Shown: piece after piece, positions 1 through 6,176 of the stretch
How positions within the stretch are numbered: the stretch's first letter is position 1
Layout: the number at the start of each line of letters is the position of its first letter
Source of the DNA: Acidimicrobiales bacterium
Lineage (GTDB): Bacteria; Actinomycetota; Acidimicrobiia; Acidimicrobiales; RAAP-2
Length of the DNA: 6,176 nt
Assembly: GCA_017883125.1 (NCBI GenBank)
Contig: JADGOD010000199.1
Span: forward strand, 1 to 6,176
Direction of reading: 5' to 3'
Program-made: the position numbers and the translations under genes
Notes under the pieces: generated by a model
What the model was told of the DNA's origin: nothing
Database searches by the model: none
What the model saw: only the letters and a program-made list of their open reading frames with translations

Positions 1-960
1 AGTCACGCTGACCAATCGACCACGCGTCAGATGAGACATCGTACTAGCGGCAGGGCCCTGCAAGACCGGGTTTCCGTCATCTCCGCCCATCACCGCCGGC
101 GCCAGGTAGAGCACGAAGCGGTTGACCAGATGGGCTGAGACGAAGCTGTGGGCAACCCTTGCTCCGCCTTCGACCAGGAGCTGGAGGACCCCCCGACGGC
201 CCAGCTCGTCCAGGACCTCTTCCAAGGGCCCGGTCATCGACTCAGCGGGCAGCACCCGGGCGAGAGGGGGAATCGACCCGAGGACCACCCGCAGCGGCTG
301 GCGGGTTGCGGGAGGGTCCATACGGGCCGTCAGCTCGGGATCGTCAGATCGCACGGTTCCGGCGCCGACCAGAACGGCATCTGAGTCCGCTCTGAGGCGA
401 TGGACGTCGGAGCGCGCCTGATCGCCGGTGATCCACCTCGAAGAGCCGTCGGCGGCGGCGGTGCGGCCGTCGAGAGTCGACGCCATCTTCAGGATCACCA
501 TCGGACGACCGGTGGTGCGATGGTGGATGTAGGCAGCGAGCTGCTCGCTGACCTCGTCGTGATCGACGCCGACCGTGACGTCGATCCCTGCATCGGAGAG
601 CCCAGCGATCCCCTGGCCCCGGACATTCGCATCAGGGTCGCTGATCCCGACGACCACCCGGGCGATCCCGGCCGCCACGATGGCATCGACGCACGGGGGC
701 GTCCGTCCATGGTGCGAGCAGGGCTCCAGCGTCACGACGAGCGTTCCACCCCGTGCGTCGTCGCCGGCCTCGTCGAGCGCGACGATCTCGGCGTGGCGCC
801 CACCGGGAGGCTCCGTCGCCCCACCGTAGCGACGGCTCCCGTCGGCGGAGGCCACGACCGCCCCCACCCAGGGGTTCGGCGTGGTGGAGCGTCGGACGGA
901 GTCCGCCCAGGTCCGGGCCTCGGCCATCAGCTGCTCGTCAACGAGGGCCTGATCAGTCAT
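1..960 (-). CDS. ribD: Bifunctional riboflavin deaminase/reductase RibD, C-terminus cut by window edge
   Basis: RibD carries out two consecutive riboflavin steps: deamination of the pyrimidinone from the GTP cyclohydrolase II step, then NADPH-dependent reduction of its ribosyl side chain. The frame gives 320 codons without a stop before position 1, so probably only the last few to few dozen residues are missing. The deaminase domain (about 8-145) has TTPNPWVGAVV at 26-36, the zinc-site RHAEI with His56 and Glu58, and PCSHHGRTPPC at 80-90 with Cys81 and Cys90. The reductase domain (from about 152) has LKMASTLDGR at 157-166, SRWITG at 174-179, HRLRADSDAVLVGAGT at 187-202, DDPEL at 206-210 and LVEGG at 262-266. 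The stretch between VVLG (225-228) and VEGG is shorter than in E. coli RibD. The ATG is preceded by GGAG four bases upstream. No FMN riboswitch fits in the 22-base gap to rpe, so it is presumably transcribed with the genes before it. Confidence 0.96.
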   Translation of the reverse strand, partial: MTDQALVDEQLMAEARTWADSVRRSTTPNPWVGAVVASADGSRRYGGATEPPGGRHAEIVALDEAGDDARGGTLVVTLEPCSHHGRTPPCVDAIVAAGIARVVVGISDPDANVRGQGIAGLSDAGIDVTVGVDHDEVSEQLAAYIHHRTTGRPMVILKMASTLDGRTAAADGSSRWITGDQARSDVHRLRADSDAVLVGAGTVRSDDPELTARMDPPATRQPLRVVLGSIPPLARVLPAESMTGPLEEVLDELGRRGVLQLLVEGGARVAHSFVSAHLVNRFVLYLAPAVMGGDDGNPVLQGPAASTMSHLTRGRLVSVT

Positions 961-964
961 GGAT

Positions 965-968
965 CTCC
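965..968 (-). promoter_or_regulatory. Ribosome-binding site of ribD
   Basis: GGAG lies four bases before the ATG at 960 in the 22-base gap after rpe. The spacing is short but workable and supports this ATG as the ribD start, since the conserved deaminase motif TTPNP then begins at residue 26. A second in-frame ATG (residue 12) would still leave that motif intact, so it cannot be ruled out from the motif alone. Confidence 0.5.
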
Positions 969-982
969 GGCGAGCCCAGCGG

Positions 983-1681
983 TCAACGAGCTGCGGCGAG
1001 CGCCGCAGAACGGATCGAGTTCGTTGCCGCGAGCGGGTCGCTCGCTCCGAAGATGGCACTTCCCGCCACCAAGATGGTCGCCCCGGCAGCCACGACCAGT
1101 GGCGTGGTCTCGAGGTCGATGCCGCCGTCGACCTCGAGCTCGACAGCGAGACCACGCTCGTCGATCGCCGTGGCCACCGCCGAGATCTTCGGGAGCACCT
1201 CTGCCATGAACGCCTGTCCCCCGAACCCCGGGAAGACCGTCATGCAGAGCACGAGATCCACGGCGTCGAGATATCGATCGATGGCCTCGAACTCGGTATC
1301 CGGGTTCGCAGCGAGGCCGATCCGAAGCCCGAGCGCTCGGGCTTCAGCGATGACGTGGTCGAGGTCGCCAAGCTCGGCGTGGACCGTGACGCCCTGCGCT
1401 CCGGCTCGAGCAAAGGGCTCGAGGTACTCGCCCGGGTCGGTGATCATGAGGTGGCAGTCGAGGTAGAGGTCGGTGTGGCGACGCAGTGAGGACACCACTG
1501 GCGGGCCGAGGCTGATGTTGGGGACGAAGTGTCCATCCATCACGTCGACGTGGAGCCAGTCGGATCCGGGAGTGACCTTCGCCACTGCTTCGGCCAGCAT
1601 CCCGAAGTCGGCTGCCAGAACTGATGGCGCGATCTTTATCACTCCGAGCGGTCCCGGGTCGATCGCCGTGGCCATGGTCAT
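983..1681 (-). CDS. rpe: Ribulose-phosphate 3-epimerase
   Basis: This cytoplasmic TIM-barrel enzyme interconverts ribulose-5-phosphate and xylulose-5-phosphate in the pentose phosphate pathway. The 232-residue product shows the family signatures in order: IAPSVLAADF at 17-26, HVDVMDGHFVPN at 44-55 (His44 and Asp46 metal ligands, Asp49 nearby), CHLM at 76-79 (His77 ligand), MTVFPGFGGQ at 147-156 and EVDGGI at 183-188 (Asp185, catalytic and metal-binding). Gly207-Ser208 in AGSAIF belongs to the phosphate-binding end. The family usually has Asn or Glu where this protein has Phe150. Two in-frame ATGs, at 1681 and 1675, are both plausible and differ by two residues; I took the first. The open frame continues far upstream into fmt, but the conserved protein begins only at about residue 14, so the longer reading is rejected. 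It lies 10 bases after fmt and 22 bases before ribD; its substrate is also a riboflavin precursor. Confidence 0.97.
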   Translation of the reverse strand: MTMATAIDPGPLGVIKIAPSVLAADFGMLAEAVAKVTPGSDWLHVDVMDGHFVPNISLGPPVVSSLRRHTDLYLDCHLMITDPGEYLEPFARAGAQGVTVHAELGDLDHVIAEARALGLRIGLAANPDTEFEAIDRYLDAVDLVLCMTVFPGFGGQAFMAEVLPKISAVATAIDERGLAVELEVDGGIDLETTPLVVAAGATILVAGSAIFGASDPLAATNSIRSAALAAAR

Positions 1682-1691
1682 GGTCGCAAGC

Positions 1692-2573
1692 CTAGAGGTC
1701 GATGTCACGGCCAAGGCGAACGTCGACGCGGCGTTGGAGCCCCCGTCGCCAGGCTTCGGCATCGATGGCCCGCTTTCCCTCAGGTTGGACCGTGTCGAGG
1801 ACCACCCCGTCGTCAGCAGTGGCCACCGTGGTCCCGACCACCATGCCTGGCGGGCCGTGAACGGCCTCGCCTCGATGTGCCTTGAGGATCCGAAGTCGTC
1901 GGCCATTGAGGAAGGTGAAGGCCCGCTCGAGCCGGACCGTCGCCAAGACCTCGTCGGCGCTTCGGGTGAAGTCCAGCTCCAGCTCAGCGGCGTCGATCTT
2001 GGCGGCGTAGCTCGCCTCTCCGATCTGCGGGGTGGGGTCAGGCAGGGAATAGACATCGTCAGCCAAGAGCGCACAGAGCATGTCGGTCCCTTCGGACACC
2101 AGCTCGGCTCGGAGCTCGCTGAGCGTCTTGTCGTCGACATCCACCGTGCGGACAGCGTAGACCGGACCCGTGTCGAGCGTCGGCTCGACGCCCATCACGC
2201 ACACCCCGGTCTTGGAGTCCCCGGCCAGGATCGCCCGCTCGACCGGCGCTGCGCCCCTCCACCGCGGCAGGAGGGAGAAGTGGAGGTTGACCATGGGCAC
2301 CGAGTCGAGGATCGGCGTCGGGATGATCCGCCCGTAGGCGACGACGACTGCGAGATCCACCGAGAAGTCGAGGAGGTCGTTGAGGTCCTCGCTCACGGTG
2401 ATCCCGTGATCGAGCGCGCACTGCTTGACCGGACTCGGTGTGGTGACGGCTCCCCTGCCCCGACGAGCATCCGGCCGTGAGATCACCAGGGCAACGTCGT
2501 GGCCTGCGGCGATCAGTCCCTCAAGCGGAGCGACGGCGATCTCTGGGGTCCCGAGATACGCGATTCTGGCCAC
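1692..2573 (-). CDS. fmt: Methionyl-tRNA formyltransferase
   Basis: The enzyme transfers a formyl group from 10-formyltetrahydrofolate to methionine on the initiator tRNA, which allows bacterial translation initiation. The 293-residue product has an N-terminal Rossmann-like formyltransferase domain (about 1-180) and a C-terminal OB-type tRNA-binding domain (about 200-285). Recognisable motifs are YLGTPEIAV at 6-14, SRPDARRGRG at 32-41 and NLHFSLLPRWRGAAP at 96-110. Asn96, His98 and Asp134 (in TLDTGPV) match the E. coli catalytic triad. YAAKID at 189-194 leads into the C-terminal domain, which ends with the usual VQPEGKR (262-268) and RRGLQ segments. It is about 20 residues shorter than E. coli Fmt; the stretch near 213-225 lacks the proline-rich linker often found there. 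The start is GTG with no good ribosome-binding site, so translation is probably coupled to def, whose stop lies 18 bases upstream. It ends 10 bases before rpe. Confidence 0.97.
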   Translation of the reverse strand: MARIAYLGTPEIAVAPLEGLIAAGHDVALVISRPDARRGRGAVTTPSPVKQCALDHGITVSEDLNDLLDFSVDLAVVVAYGRIIPTPILDSVPMVNLHFSLLPRWRGAAPVERAILAGDSKTGVCVMGVEPTLDTGPVYAVRTVDVDDKTLSELRAELVSEGTDMLCALLADDVYSLPDPTPQIGEASYAAKIDAAELELDFTRSADEVLATVRLERAFTFLNGRRLRILKAHRGEAVHGPPGMVVGTTVATADDGVVLDTVQPEGKRAIDAEAWRRGLQRRVDVRLGRDIDL

Positions 2574-2591
2574 GGTGGTGGTTCTGGCTGC

Positions 2592-3125
2592 TCAGGCGGA
2601 TCGGAGACGACCGAGGCCGTCAGGATCGCCGGCCGAGAGCTCCACTGCGCGATCCCGGAGGATCCGCTTCGCTTCCTTGCGCTGATCGTCGTCGAGGCGC
2701 TCGATCAGCAGGATCCCGTCGAGGTGGTCCAGCTCGTGCTGGAGCACCCGACCCTCGAACTCATCGGTCTCGATGGCGATCTCATTGCCGGCGAGATCAA
2801 GCCCGACGAGGTAGATCCGATCGGGTCGCGTGATCTCCCAGGACAGGCCGGGGACCGAGAGGCACCCCTCTTCGTACGTGAACTCGCCCTCGGCCTCCAC
2901 GAGCTCGGGGTTGATGACCGTGATCGGGCCATCTCCGATGTCGTAGACAAAGAGCCTCTTCTGGACGCCCACCTGGTTGGCGGCAAGACCCACGCCGGGG
3001 GCGGCGTACATCGTCTCGATCATCATCTCGACAAGCGAGATCAGCTTGGCGTCGATCTCGGCGACCTCGGCAGCCCTGGACTTGAGGACCGGGTCCCCAT
3101 AGACGCGGATGGTATTGACGTTCAC
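2592..3125 (-). CDS. def: Peptide deformylase
   Basis: This is a cytoplasmic, ribosome-associated metalloenzyme that removes the formyl group from the N-terminal methionine of new proteins. All three family motifs are present in the 177-residue product: GVGLAANQ at 44-51, EGCLS at 86-90 (metal ligand Cys88) and QHELDH at 129-134 (His130 and His134 as metal ligands, Glu131 catalytic). The EGCLSVPG form is that of type 1 deformylases. A charged tail of about 30 residues follows the catalytic core and is not unusual in length. The start is GTG, giving MNVNTIRVYGDPVL, which matches the typical N-terminus of actinobacterial deformylases. No clear ribosome-binding site precedes it. Instead a TAGAAT box lies six bases before the GTG, so the message may be leaderless (see the promoter entry). 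It sits 25 bases after priA and 18 bases before fmt, whose product does the opposite reaction. Confidence 0.97.
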   Translation of the reverse strand: MNVNTIRVYGDPVLKSRAAEVAEIDAKLISLVEMMIETMYAAPGVGLAANQVGVQKRLFVYDIGDGPITVINPELVEAEGEFTYEEGCLSVPGLSWEITRPDRIYLVGLDLAGNEIAIETDEFEGRVLQHELDHLDGILLIERLDDDQRKEAKRILRDRAVELSAGDPDGLGRLRSA

Positions 3126-3160
3126 GAATCGATTCTACCGCTCAGAGCCCCTAGATCGAC
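3126..3160 (-). promoter_or_regulatory. Candidate internal promoter and leaderless start for def
   Basis: Reading the minus strand, TAGAAT (3137-3132) matches the TATAAT -10 consensus at five of six positions. It is followed by six bases, CGATTC, and then directly by the GTG of def at 3125. That spacing would place the first transcribed base on the start codon, the leaderless layout common in actinobacteria. A -35 box is poor: GTCGAT at 3160-3155 is the best I see, with a 17-base spacer. The bases 3126-3135 also form a perfect 10-base palindrome, GAATCGATTC, overlapping the end of the -10 box; it could be an operator half or chance. No Shine-Dalgarno competes with this reading. The proposal is inference from sequence alone. 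Confidence 0.4.
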
Positions 3161-4944
3161 TCGGGATCCACCGCCACCCGTAAGGGGCCCTTTGGTCTCG
3201 GGGTGCCCGCCAGGACATCGCAGAGCTCCTCGGTCGAGGCCGCCACGGCGGCGAACGCTCCCTCCCCCAAGGGGGTCACGCTGAGGCCGGCGTCGCTGAG
3301 GCGTCCGGCGAACTCCGCCGCCCCGTCGCCTCGCAGCGACGCCATCGCACAGAAGGGAGGGAGCCCCAGCTGCTGGCGAAGAGCGAGGTCGTCGGCGAGG
3401 ACCGCCTCGGGATCGCCGTCATGGGCGGCACGCACCACGGCATGGTCCGGCATCTTCGTCTGGATCAGCACGGTGCCATGAGCAGAGTCCCCCCTGCCCC
3501 CCACCAGGCGGCCCGCCCGTCCGAGCAGACTCAGGGACCCGAGCTCTGCACCTACCCGGGGTGCGAGGAGGTGGTGATCGAAGTCGAGGAAGGCCACGAG
3601 CGTGCATCTGCGCACTCGGTTGAGGACCGCTTCGGTCCCCACCACCGCCCGAGCGCCGTCCAGCACATCCGCTGTGGCGCTCGCCGTGACCTCGGCCACC
3701 GGGACCCCAAGGAGGAGGCCGAGCTCAGCGGCGAGCTGCGCCGTCCCGGGCCGGAGCAGCTTGAAGTGCGTCGCCCCGCATCCTGAGCAGATCACGGGTC
3801 GGCTCGCTCCACAGCGGGGGCAGCGGAGCACGTCATCGAGGGCACAGGCGGCGTCGCACGCCTCACAGCGGGCGATCTCGGAGCATCGCGAGCAGATCAA
3901 GAGCTTGGCGCGCCCGGTGCGGTTGACGATGCACGCCACCGCCACCCCGTCGGGCTGCGTCTCGAGAGCGTCACGGGCCAGCTCGGCGAGGAGCGAGGAG
4001 AGCACCCCGGTCCGCGGATCGTCGGCCCCCCGATCGGCCACCACCACATGTGGCCACCCGCCGCGCTCGAGTTCTCTCGGGACGGTGACCGCTGGCCCGG
4101 CGCTCGCCAGAAGCGGCGAGGGGCTGGACGAGACCAAGAGAGCGGGCGCGCCGGCTCGCCGGGCCCGCTCGATCGCCACCAGCGGTGCGTTCCAGGTGGG
4201 CGTCGCCTCCGAGGTGTAGCGGCTGTCTTCCGCGTCCAGCACGACGACGCCGGCCAGGCTGGGCACTGGGGCGAATGCCGCCGTCCGCGTGCCGACGACC
4301 ACCGGCCAGCCGGCCCGAGCAGCCTCCCAGGACGACGCCGCGTCAACGGCAGGGATCCCCCGCCTTGAGAGACGGCTCACCAGGCGCGCTGCATACCCCA
4401 GACCTGGAACGAGGATCAGGGCCGATCCGGAGTCGAGCGCTCCTCGGCCGTGAAGACCGGCGAGGAAGCCGAGCACGAGGTCCATCGGGTCGGTCGTCGG
4501 GCCGATGCGGAGCGCCGATGGCGTCGCCGAGATGCTGAGGGATGCTCCGGTGGCACCCAGCTCGCCCGCTGGTGCCTCGAGGCGTGGCGGCGCCGGACGG
4601 CGCGGGAGATGGTGGACGATCCGCTCAGGGGATCCTGTGGCCAGGAAGCGAGCAGGGGTTCCCGACCAACGCCACGCCGCCCATCGGGAGATCTCGATGA
4701 CGTCTCCAGGAGGGCCGTAGCCGAGCGAAGACCGCACCGCCTTGAGCTCTCTCGTCGAAGGGTCCTCCACGCCTGGGCCGAGGACCCACCCTCGCACCGA
4801 GCGACCGTGGAGAGGGACCCGAACTCGGCTTCCCGGCTCAAGCGGCCCGGTGAAGGTGTCAGGGACCATGTAGTCGAGCGCCTTGGTGACCGCGGCCACC
4901 TCGGTGAGGACGGCGACGGTCGTTGCCGATCCGTCGACGCTCAA
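3151..4944 (-). CDS. priA: PriA-like replication restart protein, helicase motifs degenerate
   Basis: PriA (primosomal protein N') recognises stalled replication forks and helps reload the replisome. In E. coli it is also a 3'-5' helicase. This 597-residue protein keeps the overall layout: an N-terminal DNA-binding region (about 8-100), a helicase-like lobe (about 140-285), a cysteine cluster (351-389) and a second lobe with GRAGR at 475-479, followed by the LGLPPF segment near 526-531. The Walker A GKT signature is missing: GPTTDPMD occupies that place at about 148-155. The DEEH box reads DAED (237-240) and the SATPS motif reads SSSPS (272-276). The VVVGTR segment (215-220) survives. Eight cysteines form four CxxC pairs, with a ninth at 367. 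Such loss is known for actinobacterial PriA, so helicase activity is doubtful although a structural role is likely. The start is TTG, chosen because AGGAG lies four bases upstream and because the next in-frame ATG is residue 26, inside the conserved N-terminus. Confidence 0.93.
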   Translation of the reverse strand: MSVDGSATTVAVLTEVAAVTKALDYMVPDTFTGPLEPGSRVRVPLHGRSVRGWVLGPGVEDPSTRELKAVRSSLGYGPPGDVIEISRWAAWRWSGTPARFLATGSPERIVHHLPRRPAPPRLEAPAGELGATGASLSISATPSALRIGPTTDPMDLVLGFLAGLHGRGALDSGSALILVPGLGYAARLVSRLSRRGIPAVDAASSWEAARAGWPVVVGTRTAAFAPVPSLAGVVVLDAEDSRYTSEATPTWNAPLVAIERARRAGAPALLVSSSPSPLLASAGPAVTVPRELERGGWPHVVVADRGADDPRTGVLSSLLAELARDALETQPDGVAVACIVNRTGRAKLLICSRCSEIARCEACDAACALDDVLRCPRCGASRPVICSGCGATHFKLLRPGTAQLAAELGLLLGVPVAEVTASATADVLDGARAVVGTEAVLNRVRRCTLVAFLDFDHHLLAPRVGAELGSLSLLGRAGRLVGGRGDSAHGTVLIQTKMPDHAVVRAAHDGDPEAVLADDLALRQQLGLPPFCAMASLRGDGAAEFAGRLSDAGLSVTPLGEGAFAAVAASTEELCDVLAGTPRPKGPLRVAVDPESI

Positions 4945-4948
4945 CGGA

Positions 4949-4953
4949 CTCCT
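4949..4953 (-). promoter_or_regulatory. Ribosome-binding site of priA, overlapping the metK stop
   Basis: On the minus strand the metK stop is followed directly by a purine run, TGAGGAG, and then by TCCG and the TTG start. The AGGAG shares its first base with the stop codon and lies four bases before the start. It is the best Shine-Dalgarno match at any gene junction in the window and is the main reason for accepting the rare TTG start. The arrangement suggests translation of priA is coupled to termination of metK. Confidence 0.7.
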
Positions 4954-6149
4954 CAGAGGCCGAGCGAGCGACGGAGGTCGTCCGCCTTGGGGGTCTGCTC
5001 CCAGGTGAACTCGGGCTCGTTGCGACCGAAGTGGCCGTAGGCGGCGGTCTTCTTGTAGATCGGACGACGCAGGTCGAGCTCCCTGATGATCGCCGCTGGT
5101 CGCAGGTCGAAGAGCTCGCGCACCGAGCGCTCGATGGCGGATGGGTCCACGGTCTCGGTCCCGAAGGTCTCGACCAGGAGCGAGACGGGCTGCGCCACCC
5201 CAATGGCATAGGCCACCTGGAGCTCACAGCGTCGGGCTGCGCCGGCAGCCACGACGTGCTTCGCCACCCAGCGGGCAGCGTAGGCGGCGGATCGGTCGAC
5301 CTTGGAGGGGTCCTTGCCCGAGAATGCCCCACCGCCGTGGCGGGCCATCCCGCCATAGGTGTCGACGATGATCTTGCGACCCGTGAGGCCCGTATCGGCA
5401 TGAGGGCCCCCGAGCTCGAACATCCCCGTCGGGTTGACCAAGATGCGCAAGTCGCTGGTGTCGAGATCGGTGGGGAGCAACGGCTTGATGACGTGCTCCC
5501 TCAGGTCGGGCAGGAGGGTCCCCTCGAGGTCGACGCCAGGCGCGTGCTGCGTCGAGATCAGCACCGTCGAGATAGCGACGGGACGACCGTCTTCGTAGAC
5601 GACGCTGACCTGGACCTTGCCGTCCGGGCGAAGATAGCCGAACTGCCCGGAGCGGCGGACCTGGGTCAGGCGCTGGGCGAGGCGGTGGCTCAGCCAGATG
5701 GGGAGCGGCATGAGGTCCTGGGTCTCGTCGCAGGCGAACCCGAACATCATCCCCTGGTCGCCGGCGCCCTGACCGTTGAGGATGTCCTCTCCCCCGGAAC
5801 CGGTCCGGAGCTCGAGGGCGGTGTCCACGCCTCGTGCGATGTCCGGTGACTGACGGTCGAGCGTGACGAGGACCGCACACGTGGAGCCGTTGAATCCCTT
5901 GGCATCGTCGTCGTAGCCGATGCCGTTCACCGTCTCGCGGACCAGAGCGGGGATGTCGACCACGGCGTTGGTGGTGACCTCACCGGCCACCAGGACCATC
6001 CCCGTGGTCAAAAGGGTCTCGCAGGCCACCCGGCTCTCGGGGTCCGTCTCGAGCATGGCGTCCAAGATCGCATCGGAGACCTGGTCGGCCATCTTGTCGG
6101 GATGGCCCTCGGTGACGGATTCAGAGGTGAAGGTGCTGCGTGCGCGCAT
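4953..6149 (-). CDS. metK: S-adenosylmethionine synthetase (methionine adenosyltransferase)
   Basis: This cytoplasmic enzyme makes S-adenosylmethionine from methionine and ATP, releasing phosphate and pyrophosphate. The 398-residue product has the family's usual length and its three repeated domains (roughly 4-102, 118-238 and 240-377). Visible signatures are SESVTEGHPDK ending at residue 19 (His16 and Asp18 correspond to the E. coli catalytic and metal residues), Glu44 in the VACET segment, GAGDQG at 128-133, TGRK with Arg258-Lys259, and the glycine-rich GGGAFSGKD loop at 272-280 followed by Lys283 and Asp285. All expected active-site residues are present. The ATG at 6149 places the conserved N-terminus correctly, although the frame stays open to the window edge. 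The only ribosome-site candidate is a GAGG 11 bases upstream, so it is weak. A TAG at 6166-6168 in another frame could be the stop of an upstream gene, but that cannot be shown here. The gene is first in the visible cluster, 8 bases before priA. Confidence 0.98.
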   Translation of the reverse strand: MRARSTFTSESVTEGHPDKMADQVSDAILDAMLETDPESRVACETLLTTGMVLVAGEVTTNAVVDIPALVRETVNGIGYDDDAKGFNGSTCAVLVTLDRQSPDIARGVDTALELRTGSGGEDILNGQGAGDQGMMFGFACDETQDLMPLPIWLSHRLAQRLTQVRRSGQFGYLRPDGKVQVSVVYEDGRPVAISTVLISTQHAPGVDLEGTLLPDLREHVIKPLLPTDLDTSDLRILVNPTGMFELGGPHADTGLTGRKIIVDTYGGMARHGGGAFSGKDPSKVDRSAAYAARWVAKHVVAAGAARRCELQVAYAIGVAQPVSLLVETFGTETVDPSAIERSVRELFDLRPAAIIRELDLRRPIYKKTAAYGHFGRNEPEFTWEQTPKADDLRRSLGL

Positions 6150-6176
6150 GGAGAAGGAGACCTCGCTAGTTGGACG

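Larger units (their letters stand above)
1..6149 (-). other. Probable single transcription unit metK-priA-def-fmt-rpe-ribD
   Basis: All six genes point the same way, with gaps of 8, 25, 18, 10 and 22 bases. None of the gaps holds a GC-rich hairpin followed by a T run, so nothing visible would stop transcription between them. The start codons preceded by weak or no Shine-Dalgarno sites (fmt, rpe) fit translational coupling from the gene before. The unit may begin upstream of the window, because only 27 bases precede metK and no promoter is recognisable there. It continues past the left edge with the rest of ribD. An internal promoter before def is possible. Confidence 0.6.

Noticed and set aside
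961..982. An FMN riboswitch before ribD
   Set aside because: The gap is only 22 bases and the sequence upstream is rpe coding sequence, so there is no room for the element.
400..1209. A 269-codon plus-strand frame opposite ribD and rpe
   Set aside because: The product is arginine and proline rich with no domain signature. The minus strand carries ribD with intact zinc-site and reductase motifs.
983..2140. A 385-residue reading of rpe extending upstream into fmt, possibly a fusion
   Set aside because: The extra 153 residues are serine/arginine-rich out-of-frame fmt sequence. The conserved epimerase begins just after the ATGs at 1681 and 1675.
1473..2480. A 335-codon open frame on the plus strand opposite fmt and the start of rpe
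   Set aside because: Both minus-strand genes have complete family motifs; the plus-strand product has none and looks like an antisense shadow.
3126..3150. A transcription terminator between priA and def
   Set aside because: The 25 bases contain a short palindrome but no GC-rich stem followed by a T run.
4923..5849. A 308-codon open frame on the plus strand opposite metK
   Set aside because: It lies entirely opposite metK and the first bases of priA, has a composition skewed as expected for the reverse of GC-rich codons, and shows no recognisable motif. metK is certain.

Overview
The window is a compact run of six housekeeping genes, all on the minus strand. In transcription order (right to left) they are metK, priA, def, fmt, rpe and the start of ribD, which runs off the left edge. 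Gaps between genes are only 8 to 25 bases, and no terminator-like hairpin is visible, so the block looks like one transcription unit, possibly with an internal promoter in front of def. No mobile element, RNA gene, CRISPR array or recently acquired gene is visible. The plus strand carries long open frames, but these are shadows of GC-rich coding sequence.

The organism is most likely a high-GC actinobacterium, perhaps of the class Acidimicrobiia. Codon third positions are strongly G/C, start codons include TTG and GTG, and the gene order resembles the actinobacterial metK ... priA ... def/fmt ... rpe ... ribD neighbourhood. PriA is also of the actinobacterial type that has lost its Walker A motif. 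The class-level placement is an inference from the feel of the proteins and was not tested by a search.

Region by region: 4953-6149 makes S-adenosylmethionine (MetK); 3151-4944 is the degenerate PriA-like replication restart protein; 2592-3125 is peptide deformylase; 1692-2573 is methionyl-tRNA formyltransferase; 983-1681 is ribulose-phosphate 3-epimerase; and 1-960 is the two-domain riboflavin deaminase/reductase RibD, lacking only its extreme C-terminus.

Functionally, fmt and def are the two ends of the formyl-methionine cycle: formyl is added to the initiator tRNA and later removed from the new protein. MetK uses the same amino acid to make the methyl donor. Rpe acts on ribulose-5-phosphate, which is also a riboflavin precursor, and sits directly before ribD. 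I did not find an undescribed system. The points worth a second look are the broken ATPase motif of PriA beside a retained GRAGR motif, a possible leaderless promoter at def, and the absence of the 16S rRNA methyltransferase gene rsmB that commonly separates fmt from rpe in actinobacteria.
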